Assembly (NCBI GenBank): GCA_023362775.1
Contig: JALMGJ010000011.1
Location: forward strand, 26,521,501-26,585,500
Direction: 5' to 3'
Origin: Charina bottae
Taxonomy: Eukaryota > Chordata > Lepidosauria > Squamata > Charinaidae
Length of the DNA: 64,000 bases
Shown: piece after piece, positions 52,193 through 63,313 of the stretch
Numbering within the stretch: the stretch's first letter is position 1
Layout: each line of letters begins with the position of its first letter
Program-made: the position numbers and the translations under genes
Notes under the pieces: model-generated
Database searches by the model: none
What the model saw: the letters and a program-made list of their open reading frames with translations, nothing else
What the model was told of the DNA's origin: nothing

Positions 52193-53248
52193 TAAATGTG
52201 TAAAACAAATATGTATTTCTTTTCTCAAACTCTATGCAGTTTTGCAGGTTTAGGCAACTATACAAAACTTCACATACGTCTGAAAGTGAAATGAAGCCCA
52301 ACAGCAAAGATCCTTAAGTGATAGCACTGTGTCCCTCTGTGCTTTACTGGTCCTGAGGTAGAAGCACATGGACACAGATATCAAATGATGTCCTGGTTGA
52401 ATCACTAAGATTTATATGTAGTGAAGCATCCATTGCTGAAGCAATTTGAAAAAAGGAAGAAAAACACCACACGCTAATACTGATGTTTGCAGCCATCTCT
52501 CACTGACAGCTCAGTCAACCTCATGGCTGTAGAATGTAGAAAAGGTATAATAAAAAGTTGGTTGATTATATGTAGAGTTTAGACAAATATGACGTATTGA
52601 GTTAGACTGTGTATTTCATTGTCGGTAAAGCAATTCTGATTGAATATATTAGTTAATTAGTTAGATCCTTATTGGCTCCTGAAGAAGACCACTGTAGTTC
52701 CAATTCTGCTCCTGCCAATATTCATTGATTCCCAAAATTCTTTCCTCTAATGTTTCCCCTGCCAGTGCTGCAGTAAGCAACAGAGTTCAGGAAAAATAAT
52801 TCCCCATCCACACTATCACAACAAACATTACATTTAAGGACCCAGAGACCAATGGAAGCTACATCCAAGAGTCAAGAGGGTTTTAGTATTTCCTCAACAT
52901 TGGAAACACCACTTCCTTCATTGATTTCCAGTTTCTAAGTGTTTAAGAATAGGAAGAAAGCTGATTTTCAAGCTGATTCAGGAAAATAAAGAAACAAACA
53001 GTTTCTCTGATTTCTTTTAACACCTTGGGTTATTAGAGCTTTACTAACTTTTCAAAGTATAATTAAAATACAAAATATTCCCTATTTTGTGATTTCTTTT
53101 ACCACCTTGACTTGCAAACCTTCAAATAAAATAGTATTTTTAAAATTATTGTTGGTACAGTATGTGCAAATTAAATAGATACTTCAAATTATAACATGCA
53201 TGTCATTATCACTGGACTCTTCTCCTTTCCCTCCACATCTCTGTTTAG
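52193..53248 (+). other. V2R-D intron 2, remainder
   Basis: No recognised element. Confidence 0.5.
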
Positions 53249-54112
53249 CTCATATATGGCTCTCCTTCAGTGATGGAGGAAAAAACCCCAGGTCTGCCTT
53301 TCTATCAGATGGTGCCTCGAGAATCCATCCAATATGCAGGGATTCTCTCTTTGCTTCTGCATTTCAGATGGTTGTGGATTGGCATCATTGTTATGGATAA
53401 TGACAATGGAGAAAGATTTCTACAAACAGTCGTTCCCTTGTTTTCCAAGAGTGGTATTTGTTTTTCCTTTATAGAAAAAAATTTTAAAACATATTTTGGT
53501 ATGGATGGAACTGAAAAAATGGTACAGGGGGCAAAAATACATGATAAAATCATGCTCAGTGAAGCCAATGTATCAGTGGTCAATGGAGATTCTTATTCCA
53601 TGGCTTTTTTAAGATGGTTTCCTTATGTATCATACCTAGATGAAGAAATGATGAAACCCAAAGGTAAAGTGTGGATAGCAACAGCCCAGGTGGAGGTTAC
53701 GTCATTTGTCTTCCAAAAAAATTGGGATTCAAGCTTTTTCCATGGGGCTTTATCCTTTGTAATACACTCCAGTGATCTACCAGACTTTGAAATATTTCTG
53801 AAACACCAAAACCTCTCTGTGTACAGTGCAGATGGTTTTATTATGGACTTTTGGCAACAGGCCTTTGGCTGTGTGTTCCCAAACCCAAGTCTGGGCAAAG
53901 TGGAAGGAGAGATTTGCACAGGGGAAGAGGACCTGGAGAGCCTTCTTGCAACTTTCTTTGAAATGCAAATGACCGGTTATAGCTACAATGTCTACAATGC
54001 TGTTTACGCAGTGGCCCATGCTTTAAATGCCATGTTTTCAGCAAGAGGGCTCAAATATAAAGGAAAAAGAACTGCTAAGGAACTGAAAGTTAAGGATCAG
54101 TAATTCTTGCAG
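53249..54112 (+). pseudogene. V2R-D, exon 3
   Basis: 864 bp, same length as gene B exon 3, after CTGTTTAG| and before GCAG|GTAACT. Open except for TAA at 54101-54103. Confidence 0.87.
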
Positions 54113-54503
54113 GTAACTGCTGAATTATCCTCAGTTAGAAGAACACCATGGTTAACCTTAAGCTTCAGTAATTCTAGCAGATAGCATGCCAAACTCTTGG
54201 CATGTTCCTTTTCTTAAGAGATATTCTCTTTCCCAACTACAAAGATCCTCCATTTTGAATAAAGAGAGTAAATGACTGAAGATTCTGTTCTGTGTCAGGT
54301 GTTTTTCTCATCTCAATATATTTTTTGTCAAGAATCTATCTAATGGCAGAGAAGGTGGCTTCTTGTTCTGCGTGTCTCAGGATGACTTTATTTATTCCAT
54401 TTAGAAGGGAATATACATTCTCCTTGTCAGAGAAAGAATATTCCTCATGTAATTATTACTTTATATGCATATGTCTATGAAGGTTCTCAGTCATCCAGGT
54501 GGA
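54113..54503. other. No exon recognised downstream of V2R-D exon 3
   Basis: V2R exon 4 is expected within 0.3-1.5 kb but was not seen. The PLE region begins near 54480 (TTCTCAGTCATCCAGG is a PLE-like phrase). Confidence 0.5.
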
Positions 54504-54869
54504 ATTGTCTGTAGCTTGAATCATGTCAACTGGATTTCTATTTTATCAGTGGAAACGTTTCACTCCTTATCCAAGGAGCTTCTTCAGTCTGAGTAAAGTT
54601 AGTAAGGGAATCCTTAAATATGTTTCTAGGCTGGCTGTGTGACCTTGCACCTGGGGCTAGGTCATGGTTATTTTTGAGACTTAGAAACAAACATCTCAAA
54701 AATAACCATGACCTAGCCCCAGGTGCAAGGTCACACAGCCAGCCTAGAAACATATTTAAGGATTCCCTTACTAACTTTACTCAGACTGAAGAAGCTCCTT
54801 GGATAAGGAGTGAAACGTTTCCACTAAGAAAATAGAAATCCAGTTGACATGATTCAAGCTACAGACAAT
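54504..54869. mobile_element. 366-bp palindrome made of two head-to-head PLE ends with hammerhead cores
   Basis: Left arm 54504-54679 and right arm 54694-54869 (176 bp each) are near-perfect inverted copies around a 14-bp spacer. Each arm has one hammerhead core: minus strand CTGAAGA (54587-54581) with GAAAC (54561-54557), and plus strand CTGAAGA (54786-54792) with GAAAC (54812-54816), each separated by a GCTCCTT/AAGGAGT hairpin. The outer ends match the 76-bp fragment at 45780-45855. Confidence 0.85.
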
Positions 54870-55364
54870 ATATTTGAAGGTTTTCAAGTCAAGGTGGTAA
54901 ATTAACTCAGAGAGAACAGTGAAGATTTTTTTTCTGACTCAGCTTTCTCCTTATTTTGAAATCCTTAGAAATTGGAAATCAGTGAAACAATCTGTGGTTC
55001 CAGTGTTGAGGAAACATTGGAGCCCTCTGGACTCCTGGATGGTGCTTCCATTTGTATCTGGATCTTTAAGTGTAATATTCTTGATGGTAGTATGGATGGG
55101 TGGGGAATTGTTTTTCCTGCATCTTGCCACCACTGATTGCAGCACTGGAGGTTGGGTGGGGGGAGAGACTGAACAAGAAAGGAATTTGGAATGAATGAAA
55201 ATTGGCAGGAGGCATAAGTGGAATTATAATGTACTTCTTAGGGAGAGATCTCATGAATTTATCTGTTCAATCAGAATTGCTCTACAGACTTGGAAATACA
55301 CACCTCTATCTTAATTAATCATATTTGTCTACATTTTACATGTCTAAGCTTCTTCATTGTTGTT
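54870..55364. other. No recognisable gene
   Basis: One short open frame (54919-55194) has no recognisable domain. Unassigned. Confidence 0.4.
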
Positions 55365-55369
55365 ATTCC

Positions 55370-56365
55370 TTTTCTACATTCTGCAGACCTGAGGTTGAGT
55401 AGTTAAATAATCAGTGACAGATGGGGTGGACCTTCATAGAAACTGGCAGTTGCAAACAAAAAGCGAGTGGTTTTACCTGTCTCACAATGGTGAATGGGCC
55501 CACGAACATAGAGTCCAACTTATTTCATGGCCTCTTTGAAGTTAAGAACTTAGTAGAAAGCCATACTTTGTCCCCCTCCCAAATTGCTGGCCCCTCCTTC
55601 CTGTGAGCAACTGCAGCTCTTTTATATGCTGCCTTTGCCCTTAGCAATTGGTCTTTTAATAGCTACTGAGCTGCTTGCTGTACTCATAGAAACTCTACAG
55701 TGCTAGGAACCACTCCTTGTTGTGTGGTTTTAAAACCCATTGGTGGACTCCATGCATTGCTTGCAATGGTGACATGCCAATTAATGAGTGCACAGAATTG
55801 TTGTATGTGAACTCTGCTAATGGAAGGACAGCTGGCAAGTTATCCTGGCTGTATGTACTGTAGCACCCAAGATACTGTTGCAACGCCTGGTTATCCTTTT
55901 CTGCCTCTCCATTTGTGGAAGGGTGGTGGGCAGAGGACAGGTGAATCTGTACATTTAATAACTGGAAAAGTGCCTTCAAAATCTGAAAGTAAATTGACTG
56001 CTGTCTGTCACTTATTATGTGATTAACCATCCCTCTGTATCTAAAAACATGGTCCAAAAAAAGCTGTGCCATGGCTTTGGCCATTGGAAGTCCCCTGCAT
56101 GGCATGAAATGGGCCATTTTAGTGAAAAGATCCACTACTAGTAGTATAGACATATATCGTTGCAGTGGGGGTATATCGGTTATGAAGTCCATGGAGACTC
56201 TATCCAGTGGCTGGGGTCATATGCTAAATGCTGCAACAATCCTTCCTGCTTCCCCTGAACTGATTTAGTGCATTGGCAGACATGGCATGAGGAAACATAG
56301 TCTTTTACTGTTTCTGGTGCTGGCAATCTGGGGAGGGAAAAGACAGTTCCCCCATTGACCAATAT
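55370..56365 (-). pseudogene. gypsy integrase
   Basis: Minus-strand frames give the zinc-binding part (DYVSSCHVCQCTK), the catalytic core (MDFITDIPPLQ, LLVVDLFTKMAHFMPC, HIISDRQQ, HPSTNGEAEKDNQ with the D, D and E residues present) and a decayed C-terminal part (GPFTIVRQVKPLAF, MKVHPICH) to about 55370. The core is open over 165 residues (56192-55695); the ends are shifted. Confidence 0.88.
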
Positions 56366-56475
56366 ACCAAAGGGTTATGGACTCGCAGCCATGCGGTGCC
56401 TACCACTATGGATATTTGTAGAGAGAACATTACATAAAGGGGTGGTAACTCTGTGTGTCCTTTGGTCGTTCCTTG

Positions 56476-57806
56476 TTTTTTTTAATAAGGATTTTATTAA
56501 GTTTGAAACAGAAAAAAACTACAAAAAAGAAAAAAAACTAAAAAAAGAAAAAAAACTAAAAAAACTAAAAAAGTGTGAAACACAAGAAAAAAAAAGAAAT
56601 TTGAAGATTACATAAAGAGGTGTCTTCCAACTTTCAACAACAAGAATATAGAGCAATTTCCATAATCAATCCCTTACAGTATATCAAACCAAGATCACAT
56701 TATTTCTATAAATCATTCCATTAGCACATTTTAAACATCACCAAACACAATTGCTCCTTCCCCTTATATTAAAAGAAAAAGAAATATATAAGCCTCCAAA
56801 TCAGCTTCCCCCCCCAAAAAACATTTATTTAGTTATTTCCTTCCTACCTCTGTTCTATATATTTCTGTCCACTATAATGAAAATCAGATTATAAAAACAT
56901 TTAAATTGTTTACTTTTATAATTAATAATACTATAACAATCTTAACCCTATTAAACCTAAAACCAAACAATTATTATTATGTCTTATAAATCTTAAAAAT
57001 CAAGCAAACCTTAAAAGTAATCCAGTAAATAGTAATCCAAATCATTAAAGAAAAACAGGATCATACAAGCCTTAATGTCAATCCAAATAAACAATCTTAA
57101 TTATTTTCCCCACTTCAAAATATGTTTTGTTTATTCATTCAGTCACTTCCGACTCTTCGTCACTTCATGGACCAGCCCACGCCAGAGCTTCCTGTCGGCC
57201 GTCATCACCCCCAGCTCCCCCAAGGTCGAGTCCCTCACCTCCAGAATATCATCCATCCATCTTGCCCTTGGTCGGCCCCTCTTCCTTTTGCCTTCTACTT
57301 TCACTAGCATCAGCATCTTCTCCAGGGTATCCTGTCTTCCCATTATGTGGCCAAAGTACTTCAGTTCTGACTTCAAAATATACCAGAGCATTTACATATT
57401 TCCATATTACACACAAGGCATTTTTTCATACAGAAATCAAACAGCCCAACTGACCCCCTTGGAAACTCAGACTTCTCAGCAAAAAACCTCCCACAGTACA
57501 GAACCTCTTCTTTCCCATAACATTTCATCAAAATAGAACTCCATTTGTAATTTCTAACTCAAACTGTCCCTTTAACCCCTTCAAAACCAAAATGTAATTG
57601 TCGCCTGGCATTTCAACAAAGGCTTCTCAGGCTGCAAGTTATGGTTCTGGAGAACAGATGGGATGATTCCAAGCATTTTCTTTGCCGTGATACTGCTAAA
57701 GGCTTCAAGGAAAAGCCTGCCTGAGCCCAAAAAACCACCGTGTTGTCAGTTCAGTCTGCGAAGCTCGTGGACACAGCTGCTCAGTCAGCCATGTCCCCCA
57801 CCAGAA
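56476..57806 (-). mobile_element. L1-derived element lacking ORF2, inserted in gypsy
   Basis: Exact 19-bp TSD starting GTCCTTTGGTCG (56457-56475 and 57807-57825). On the minus strand it begins TTCTGGTGGGGGACATGGC, closely related to the 5' end of the element at 58749, and ends in a [20 protein letters not shown] tail with AATAAAATCC. No endonuclease or RT is present in 1.33 kb. An RTE-like piece lies inside it. Confidence 0.85.
57120..57391 (-). mobile_element. RTE-like LINE 3' coding end
   Basis: Minus-strand frame contains ELKYFGHIMGRQDTLEKMLM, KVEGKRKRGRPRARWMDDIL and LGVMTADRKLWRGLVHEVTK, a typical RTE C-terminus, ending with GACGAAGAGTCGGAAGTGAC. Better preserved than the copy at 34735-34940. 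Confidence 0.8.
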
Positions 57807-57825
57807 GTCCTTTGGTCGTTCCTTG

Positions 57826-58738
57826 TAACGGAGCCATGAACTGCACAATGGGGCCTGCCTTCAAAGGTTGGCCATCTATAATTTCGACTTCCATGGTCTT
57901 GGTAGCTTTATGGTAGGTAGCTGCAACTTCTCCACTGTCTCTACATCTATGAAGTTTGTGGTAGCAACAGAATCGATAACAGTCTCTAGTTCTACTTTGT
58001 GCCCCAATTCTAAAGTCACTGTAACAGGGGTAAGGAAAAAGGCTTGCCTGTTTTCTTCAGAATGAGCTCTACTTACTTGCTGGTGAGCTCTAGTCAGGGA
58101 GGCAAGTAGAGTTTCCCTGGTTCGCAGCTGTGGAAGGAGCTGGGCACTTGTTGGTGGCTTGCTCCAATTTCTTAGCCCTTGCCATTGGATTTCTTTGTGG
58201 GCATGCTCTTACTATGTGCCCTGAGACTCCACAATAAAAACAGAGACTCAGATCTCACCATCTCTGCCTCTCCTCCGAAGAGACCAATCTCTTTACAGCA
58301 CCGATCTGCATTGGCTCCCCTGCCCCTGGATCTGAGGCCACAGCAGGAAGAGTTGTGAATCCCGTAAGGTGTGATCTATAGCCATCTCTGCCTCTGACAC
58401 CCCAACTCACCTTCAATTTCTAAGTTGGGCATAATAACCACACAATGCTGGTACAGTTCATCCAAGGTGGCTGGGGTTCCTTGCCTTACCAGTTCATCTT
58501 GAATATCATCGTTAAGCCCCTCTCTTAACTGGTCAATAAGGGCCATCTTGTTCCATCCAATGTCTCCAACTTAAAGCTTAAAATCTGTGACGAAAAGCCG
58601 TACTCTCCTGTTGCCTTGCTTGAGTTTCCAAATCTTCCAATTGGCTGTGACCTTCTGGATGGGATCCCCAAAATGGCCTCTGAATCTCCCAATGAAGTTC
58701 TGATAGTTGTTCAGAATTGCGTCATTGCCTTCCCTCAT
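57826..58738 (-). pseudogene. gypsy gag C-terminal part and protease remnant
   Basis: Minus-strand pieces: NDAILNNYQNFIGRFRGHFGDP, then ALIDQLREGLNDDIQDELV and TLDELYQHCVVI in gag. Further down is DSVATTNFID, a decayed aspartyl-protease active site (canonical DSGASxNFID). Gag continues on the other side of the L1 insertion. Confidence 0.8.
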
Positions 58739-58748
58739 GGGAATGGCC

Positions 58749-60981
58749 CAGTTTTGGACTTCCAGTGGGGACCATGGCGGACTGAGCAGCTGTGCCCGTG
58801 AGTTTAGCAAGTGGAGCTGAAAACGCAGCATTATTTTTCTGGCTCAGGCAGGTTTTCCTGAAGTCCAGAAACATTCTCCGGATAAAGGAGAACACCTGGA
58901 ATCATCCCATCTGTCCTCCGGATGGCTGCTTGAAGCCAGAAGATCGCAAACAGCATTTCGTATTCGACTGGTAAGAGCTAGCTGGTTGGTGGGGCTGTCA
59001 TCATTTTCCAAGACATGCTGTAGCCTTAAAGGGACACTAAGACCAGGCACCCCATTTCTAAATCATTTAATTTATGGTTTTTTTCAGTATGCGTAACCTA
59101 AGAGAAGCTTTCTACAGCAAGGAGAATCTGGTTGTCTTGGTGCGTATCATTATTTTTTGGATTACTTTTTTAAAAAAAATCTTTAAGTTTTGGACTTTGT
59201 TTTCCTTCCAAATATAAAGGAGGATTGAGAGTGAACAATTGTCTTCCTGTTATAATTTTTGTACTAAATTTGAAGATATTAGCATTTTACTACATGTTGA
59301 ATTGGCTGATTTGAACAATCAGCTTTCTGTTTCTACTTTCCCTTGGGAACTGTCTGCCTATCTCACTCTCGCTTGTGTAAACACACGTTGGAACTCTTCC
59401 ATATCTTTGACTTTCGCTGGTTAAGCTCCTAGGGGCCACCATAATGTACTGCATGAGACATGGAAGATTTTAAATAGATTTTTTCTGACTTCTACCAAGC
59501 TTTCATGCAAGATATTCAGGACATCTCGGAAAATGTGAGGTCTAAACTGTGCTATCAGGTTGGGGATGTGGTGGATGAAAATTGACGAATTCAACGGTGA
59601 TAGAAATATTTCTTCTAAGATTGAGATCAGGATTTCTATTGAGATGCTGGATGAAGATTGGATAGTGGAGTTGGAGAAATTTAATAGAGAGAGATATCTG
59701 CAAGCAATAAGTGAAACTCACTTTCTGGTGGAATGCCATGAAAAAGAAGGGTTCATTATGTGTGGGAGGTTTTTTGAAGAGAAGCTGGAATTTTGAGGGC
59801 GGCAGCTGGTCTGTTTGATTTTTTCAAGAGAAAAGCTCTGTGCATATTGTGGGGATATGTAAATGCTCTGGTTTATTTTGAAATGGGATAAGGGTTAAAG
59901 AATCTTTATCTGGATTGCTTTATGGATTTGAATGACGTTATTTGCTTTTAAGGATTTGGATTAAGATTATTAGGGTATAAAATGTTTATTTGGATGGTTT
60001 TAATGATTTGTTTTAAGGCCACTGTTTTGAATTGTTTTTGTTTCTTGGGTTTATGATTAAGATTATTAAAACTGTTGTATTATTAAGTATAATGGGAGGC
60101 AATTTATGTGCTTTTTAGTTTGATTCTTATTATACTAGACAGAAATGTATAGAATAATAGTAGGAAGGGAATAATTACATAAGTGTCACCTTCTTGGGGG
60201 GGAAGATGTTTAGGTTCACATTTGGATCCTGCCATTAGTCTTTGTAGTGTTAGAATGTGGAATGTGGGGAGGGGGAAGTCGTGCCGATCACAGAGCGGTG
60301 GTTAACAATGGAGACTGTGGAATGCATCGCAAAGGTCGTCCACCTGCAGGACTTGGAGGGGCCTGAGAATGGAGTGTGAAAGTAACAGACATCATAGGCA
60401 CGAAGGAATTGGAGTGCAGGGGGGAGAGCTAAGTTGGGCCGTTTTGTGGGAATCTGGCATTTGGATCTTTCGGAGTGCTTTTGATTTACATGTATCCTTA
60501 ATAAAACTTATTCTGCATTTCAACAAAGTGCATAGTCCCTTTGAGGGAGTTGGGCGGTGATAAATTGAATGAATGAATGAATGAATGAATGAATGAATGA
60601 ATGAATGAATGAATGAATAAATAAATAAAAATAGAGAAGTGTTCATTTGGGCATTGAAGTCAGGGTCATTAGAGTTCTACATGATTTTTTTCTTTATTTT
60701 AATATAAGGGGGGAGTAACTGTACTTAGTGATTTTTATAATGTGCTAAAGTGAAATGACTTATAGAAATAATGTGGTTTTGGTTTATTATAGAGTAAGAG
60801 ATTGATTATGGAAATTTTTGTATATCCTTGCTGTTAAATTTGGAAGTCACATCTTTCTGTAATTTTGAAAAAAAAATTCTCTTGTATTTTCACACCTTTT
60901 TAGTTCTTTTTTTTTGGGTAGCTTTTTGGTTTTTTGTAGCTTTTATCCCTATCTTGAAACTTAATAAAATTCTTTAAAAAA
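58749..60981 (+). mobile_element. L1-derived element lacking ORF2, inserted in gypsy gag
   Basis: TSD GGGAATGGCC (58739-58748 and 60982-60991). It has an L1 5'UTR (GGACCATGGCGGACTGAGCAG), a short ORF1-like open part near 59560-59796 (MKIDEFNGDRNIS, RERYLQAISETHFLVE) and an L1 3'UTR ending ACTTAATAAAATTCTTTAAAA. No endonuclease or RT in 2.2 kb. An L2-like tail with (TGAA)n sits near 60540-60630. Gag resumes in the correct place across the insertion. Confidence 0.82.
60564..60630. repeat. (TGAA)n/(TAAA)n microsatellite
   Basis: Follows GGAGTTGGGCGGTGATAAAT, an L2-type terminal motif. Confidence 0.92.
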
Positions 60982-60991
60982 GGGAATGGCC

Positions 60992-61350
60992 GACTTTGCT
61001 GCCAATCCCTTTAATAAGCTTAAAACAAATGTTAACTTGGTGTGATCTGTTGGGAACTCTACGGGTCTGCTGTCCATAAACATCTCCCACTTAGTAACGA
61101 ATGTTCTTAATTGGTCCACTTCTCCCCCATACTTCTCAGGTAAGCTGCCATAGGTCTGCAGAAACACCGGTTGGGCCTCTGCTGCCGGCACCGCTGCAGG
61201 CTGTTGGGCGCTTTGCCTGACTTACTTTAACAGCTGCATCACTGCTGCTTGCAAATTATTGACCTGTGCATCCACCTGCTGCTGGTGCTTCAACAAGGCT
61301 GCTGCCAAATGCTGCGGAGTAACCGGTAGCCCTTGAGGATCCGAAGCCAT
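60992..61350 (-). pseudogene. gypsy gag N-terminal part
   Basis: Minus strand from the ATG near 61350: MASDPQGLPVTPQHLAAALL, a coiled-coil-like Gln-rich stretch, one stop, then PAAEAQPVFLQTYGSLPEKY and FVTKWEMFMDSRP up to the TSD. Typical of the start of gypsy Gag. Confidence 0.78.
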
Positions 61351-61514
61351 GCTTGAAACTTTCCTGCCTCTTCTGTGGGAGTTTTGAGTCTGGCAAGATT
61401 GATGTCAAGCCCAGCCCAAGAACGAGCAAGAATCAGTCTAGTCAAACTTCAGTTCTTTATTTGCTAACGCCGTATAGACAGAATCTTGCCAGACTAAAGC
61501 AACTCTACCTAACC

Positions 61515-62760
61515 TAAGGGGAAATAACCTGGGAAGGCTCTAGGGTAGATCTATTCTGATATCTTGGTTTTCTCACAATGCCCCCTGGAATACATCTTCT
61601 CTTATCTCTTCCACCTTCTTGAAATGTGCTCCCTCCTTCCTGAGAACCAGCGGCACTGCCGATATCCATCACACTCTTCAAGGCCATCCCCATGTAGAGC
61701 ACATTACAGTTGTCCAACAGGGAGGTGACTAGGGCATAAGTGAATGTGAGAAAAACCCCTTGATCTAGGAATTGGCGCAACTGGCACATAATACAAATTT
61801 GTACAAAGGCCCTCCTAGGCTCAACTGCCACCTGCTCTTCAAGCAGGTGTTGTGAGTTTAGGAAGACCTCCAGATTGCACATGGGGTCTCTTTGGGACAG
61901 TGCAAACCCATCCAGCACAAACGTTGAGTGCCAGCGATGCTCCACATTATCTTCTCTCATTTCATCTCCCTCAACTCCTCTTTGATCCATTGGGAGTGAT
62001 GGGATCCCCGAGAGGGGAGAGGTTGCATGGGTGTGATCAGATCCAAAGCCTCAGCTGCCCCTTTATTCCAAGTAGTGACCAAGGTTTCTGATGGACCATG
62101 CAGAATATCAGCAGGGCAAGCCCCCATCAGTCAGGTCTATCAGTCAGCAGGGGAAGACCAGTTGAATGAGTCTAGCCTCCCTGCAATGCATAGTGGCACT
62201 TAAGTATTCCATGGAAATCAGGGCATGATCTGACCATGACATGGGAGTCACCAAAAGCTCCCCCAATTTCAGAACACATAGCCACTGTTCCAATAGGAAC
62301 AGCAGATCCAAACTGTAACCAGTGTCTCATGTCAGGCTCTGGATATTCTGGGATAGGCCCATGGCCATCACGGTGGCCATGAACTCCTGAGCTACCTCAG
62401 ACCCCACTCCTAGAGAAGGCAGATTGAAGTCACACAGAACTATCAGTATGGGGAACTCCACCGACAACCCATAAATTGAGTCAAGGAACTTAGGCAGAGA
62501 GGTTAGGCAGCAGACATCCCAGTGAGGTGATAGAGGCATTGGTGGGCCTGGGAGGCCCAGCCTTGTGTACATTAAAACCATATCGCTCTTGATTGGCTAA
62601 GGCTTTCTGAGCCGTTACATGCACTTGAGTCCAGTGGGTAATGAATCCATCCTAGAGAGATGGCCCTGGTCCCTAATGAGGCAGAAGTCCACTTTCTCCT
62701 ATAGAAGCCATCCCTGAACCCAAATGTATTAGTCAGTTTTCCAACGTGGAAAATATGGTT
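61515..62760 (-). mobile_element. L2 LINE with endonuclease and RT C-terminal remnants
   Basis: Minus strand: the endonuclease end (FPILIVLCDFNLPSLGVGSE, EFMATVMAMGLSQNI, YSLDLLF, MSWSDHALI) at about 62480-62240, then a jump to the C-terminal polymerase part (LRQFLDQGVFLTFTYALVTS, LLDNCNVLYMGMALKSV) at about 61780-61670. The RT core is deleted between them. Confidence 0.8.
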
Positions 62761-62779
62761 GTGCTACAGAAGGTCCTGG

Positions 62780-63313
62780 AGGAAGTAGATTATCAAGATT
62801 CCATCTAGTCAGGTTTCACTCCCAAGCAAGGAAAAGAAAAAATTTTGATTGCATTTGGGGTGACCTCTGCTGGTGATGGGATGGGGGTGATACACCCATC
62901 CTCACTGTCCTTATCTGTCAACAACTGACAATACCATCAATGATGATATAACTCTAGGGTTGGGGGGCATATTGCTGTCTGCTTTTCCTCCTTCCTCCTT
63001 CCTCCAGGGCTAGAGCACAGGGTTAGGTTTCAACAGTATATTGAAGATACTCAACCATCCATCTCCACTTAGGCAACCAAATGATGTCCTTAAGGTTCTT
63101 TCTTAGTGCCTGGATGTCCAGTGGTTTAGACGGGGAAGAACAGGTTTTGACTCAACCCTAGCAAGACCTAATGTTTTTGGATTTTAAGGTTCACCAGATC
63201 CAAAGGGTGGAGAGATGGATAAATGGATGGATGGAAATATTGTAAAGAAGAGAAAAAATGCAGAAATTATTACAAGGAAAAAGGATAACCAAATACACAA
63301 TCGTACAAATTGT
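62780..63313. other. 3' flank of V2R-E
   Basis: No recognisable element. It would contain the 3'UTR of V2R-E on the minus strand. Confidence 0.45.

Larger units (their letters stand above)
50631..54112 (+). pseudogene. V2R-D, exons 1-3 with a premature stop
   Basis: Three consecutive V2R exons on the plus strand (50631-50866, 51741-52032, 53249-54112) with the same phases as A and B (2, then 0, then 0). Exon 1 has a hydrophobic leader and PLHEYHQFGDITVGFITSQG; exon 2 has MVPKNYQHIMALTFAIQEIN; exon 3 has [18 protein letters not shown] and MTGYSYNVYNAVYAVAHALNAM. Exon 3 carries TAA at 54101-54103, three codons before its donor. Exons 4-6 are not found before the repeats at 54480. The first start codon could be 50631 or 50646. 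Either a recently dead gene or a gene truncated by rearrangement. Confidence 0.85.
55365..61510 (-). mobile_element. Ty3/gypsy retrotransposon, partial, with two nested L1-type insertions
   Basis: Read on the minus strand: LTR-like leader with AATAAA near 61450, gag start near 61350, gag, a decayed protease, then directly integrase and its C-terminal part ending near 55370. Reverse transcriptase and RNase H are missing. L1-type elements at 56476-57806 and 58749-60981 split it. Stops are scattered through all parts. Confidence 0.85.

Noticed and set aside
54919..55194. Possible exon 4-6 remnant of V2R-D
   Set aside because: No V2R motif, cysteine pattern or splice context matches; left unassigned.
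55695..56192. 165-codon integrase frame as a domesticated gene
   Set aside because: It is flanked by decayed gypsy gag, protease and integrase ends in the right order, with nested L1 insertions and stops; an ordinary dead element.
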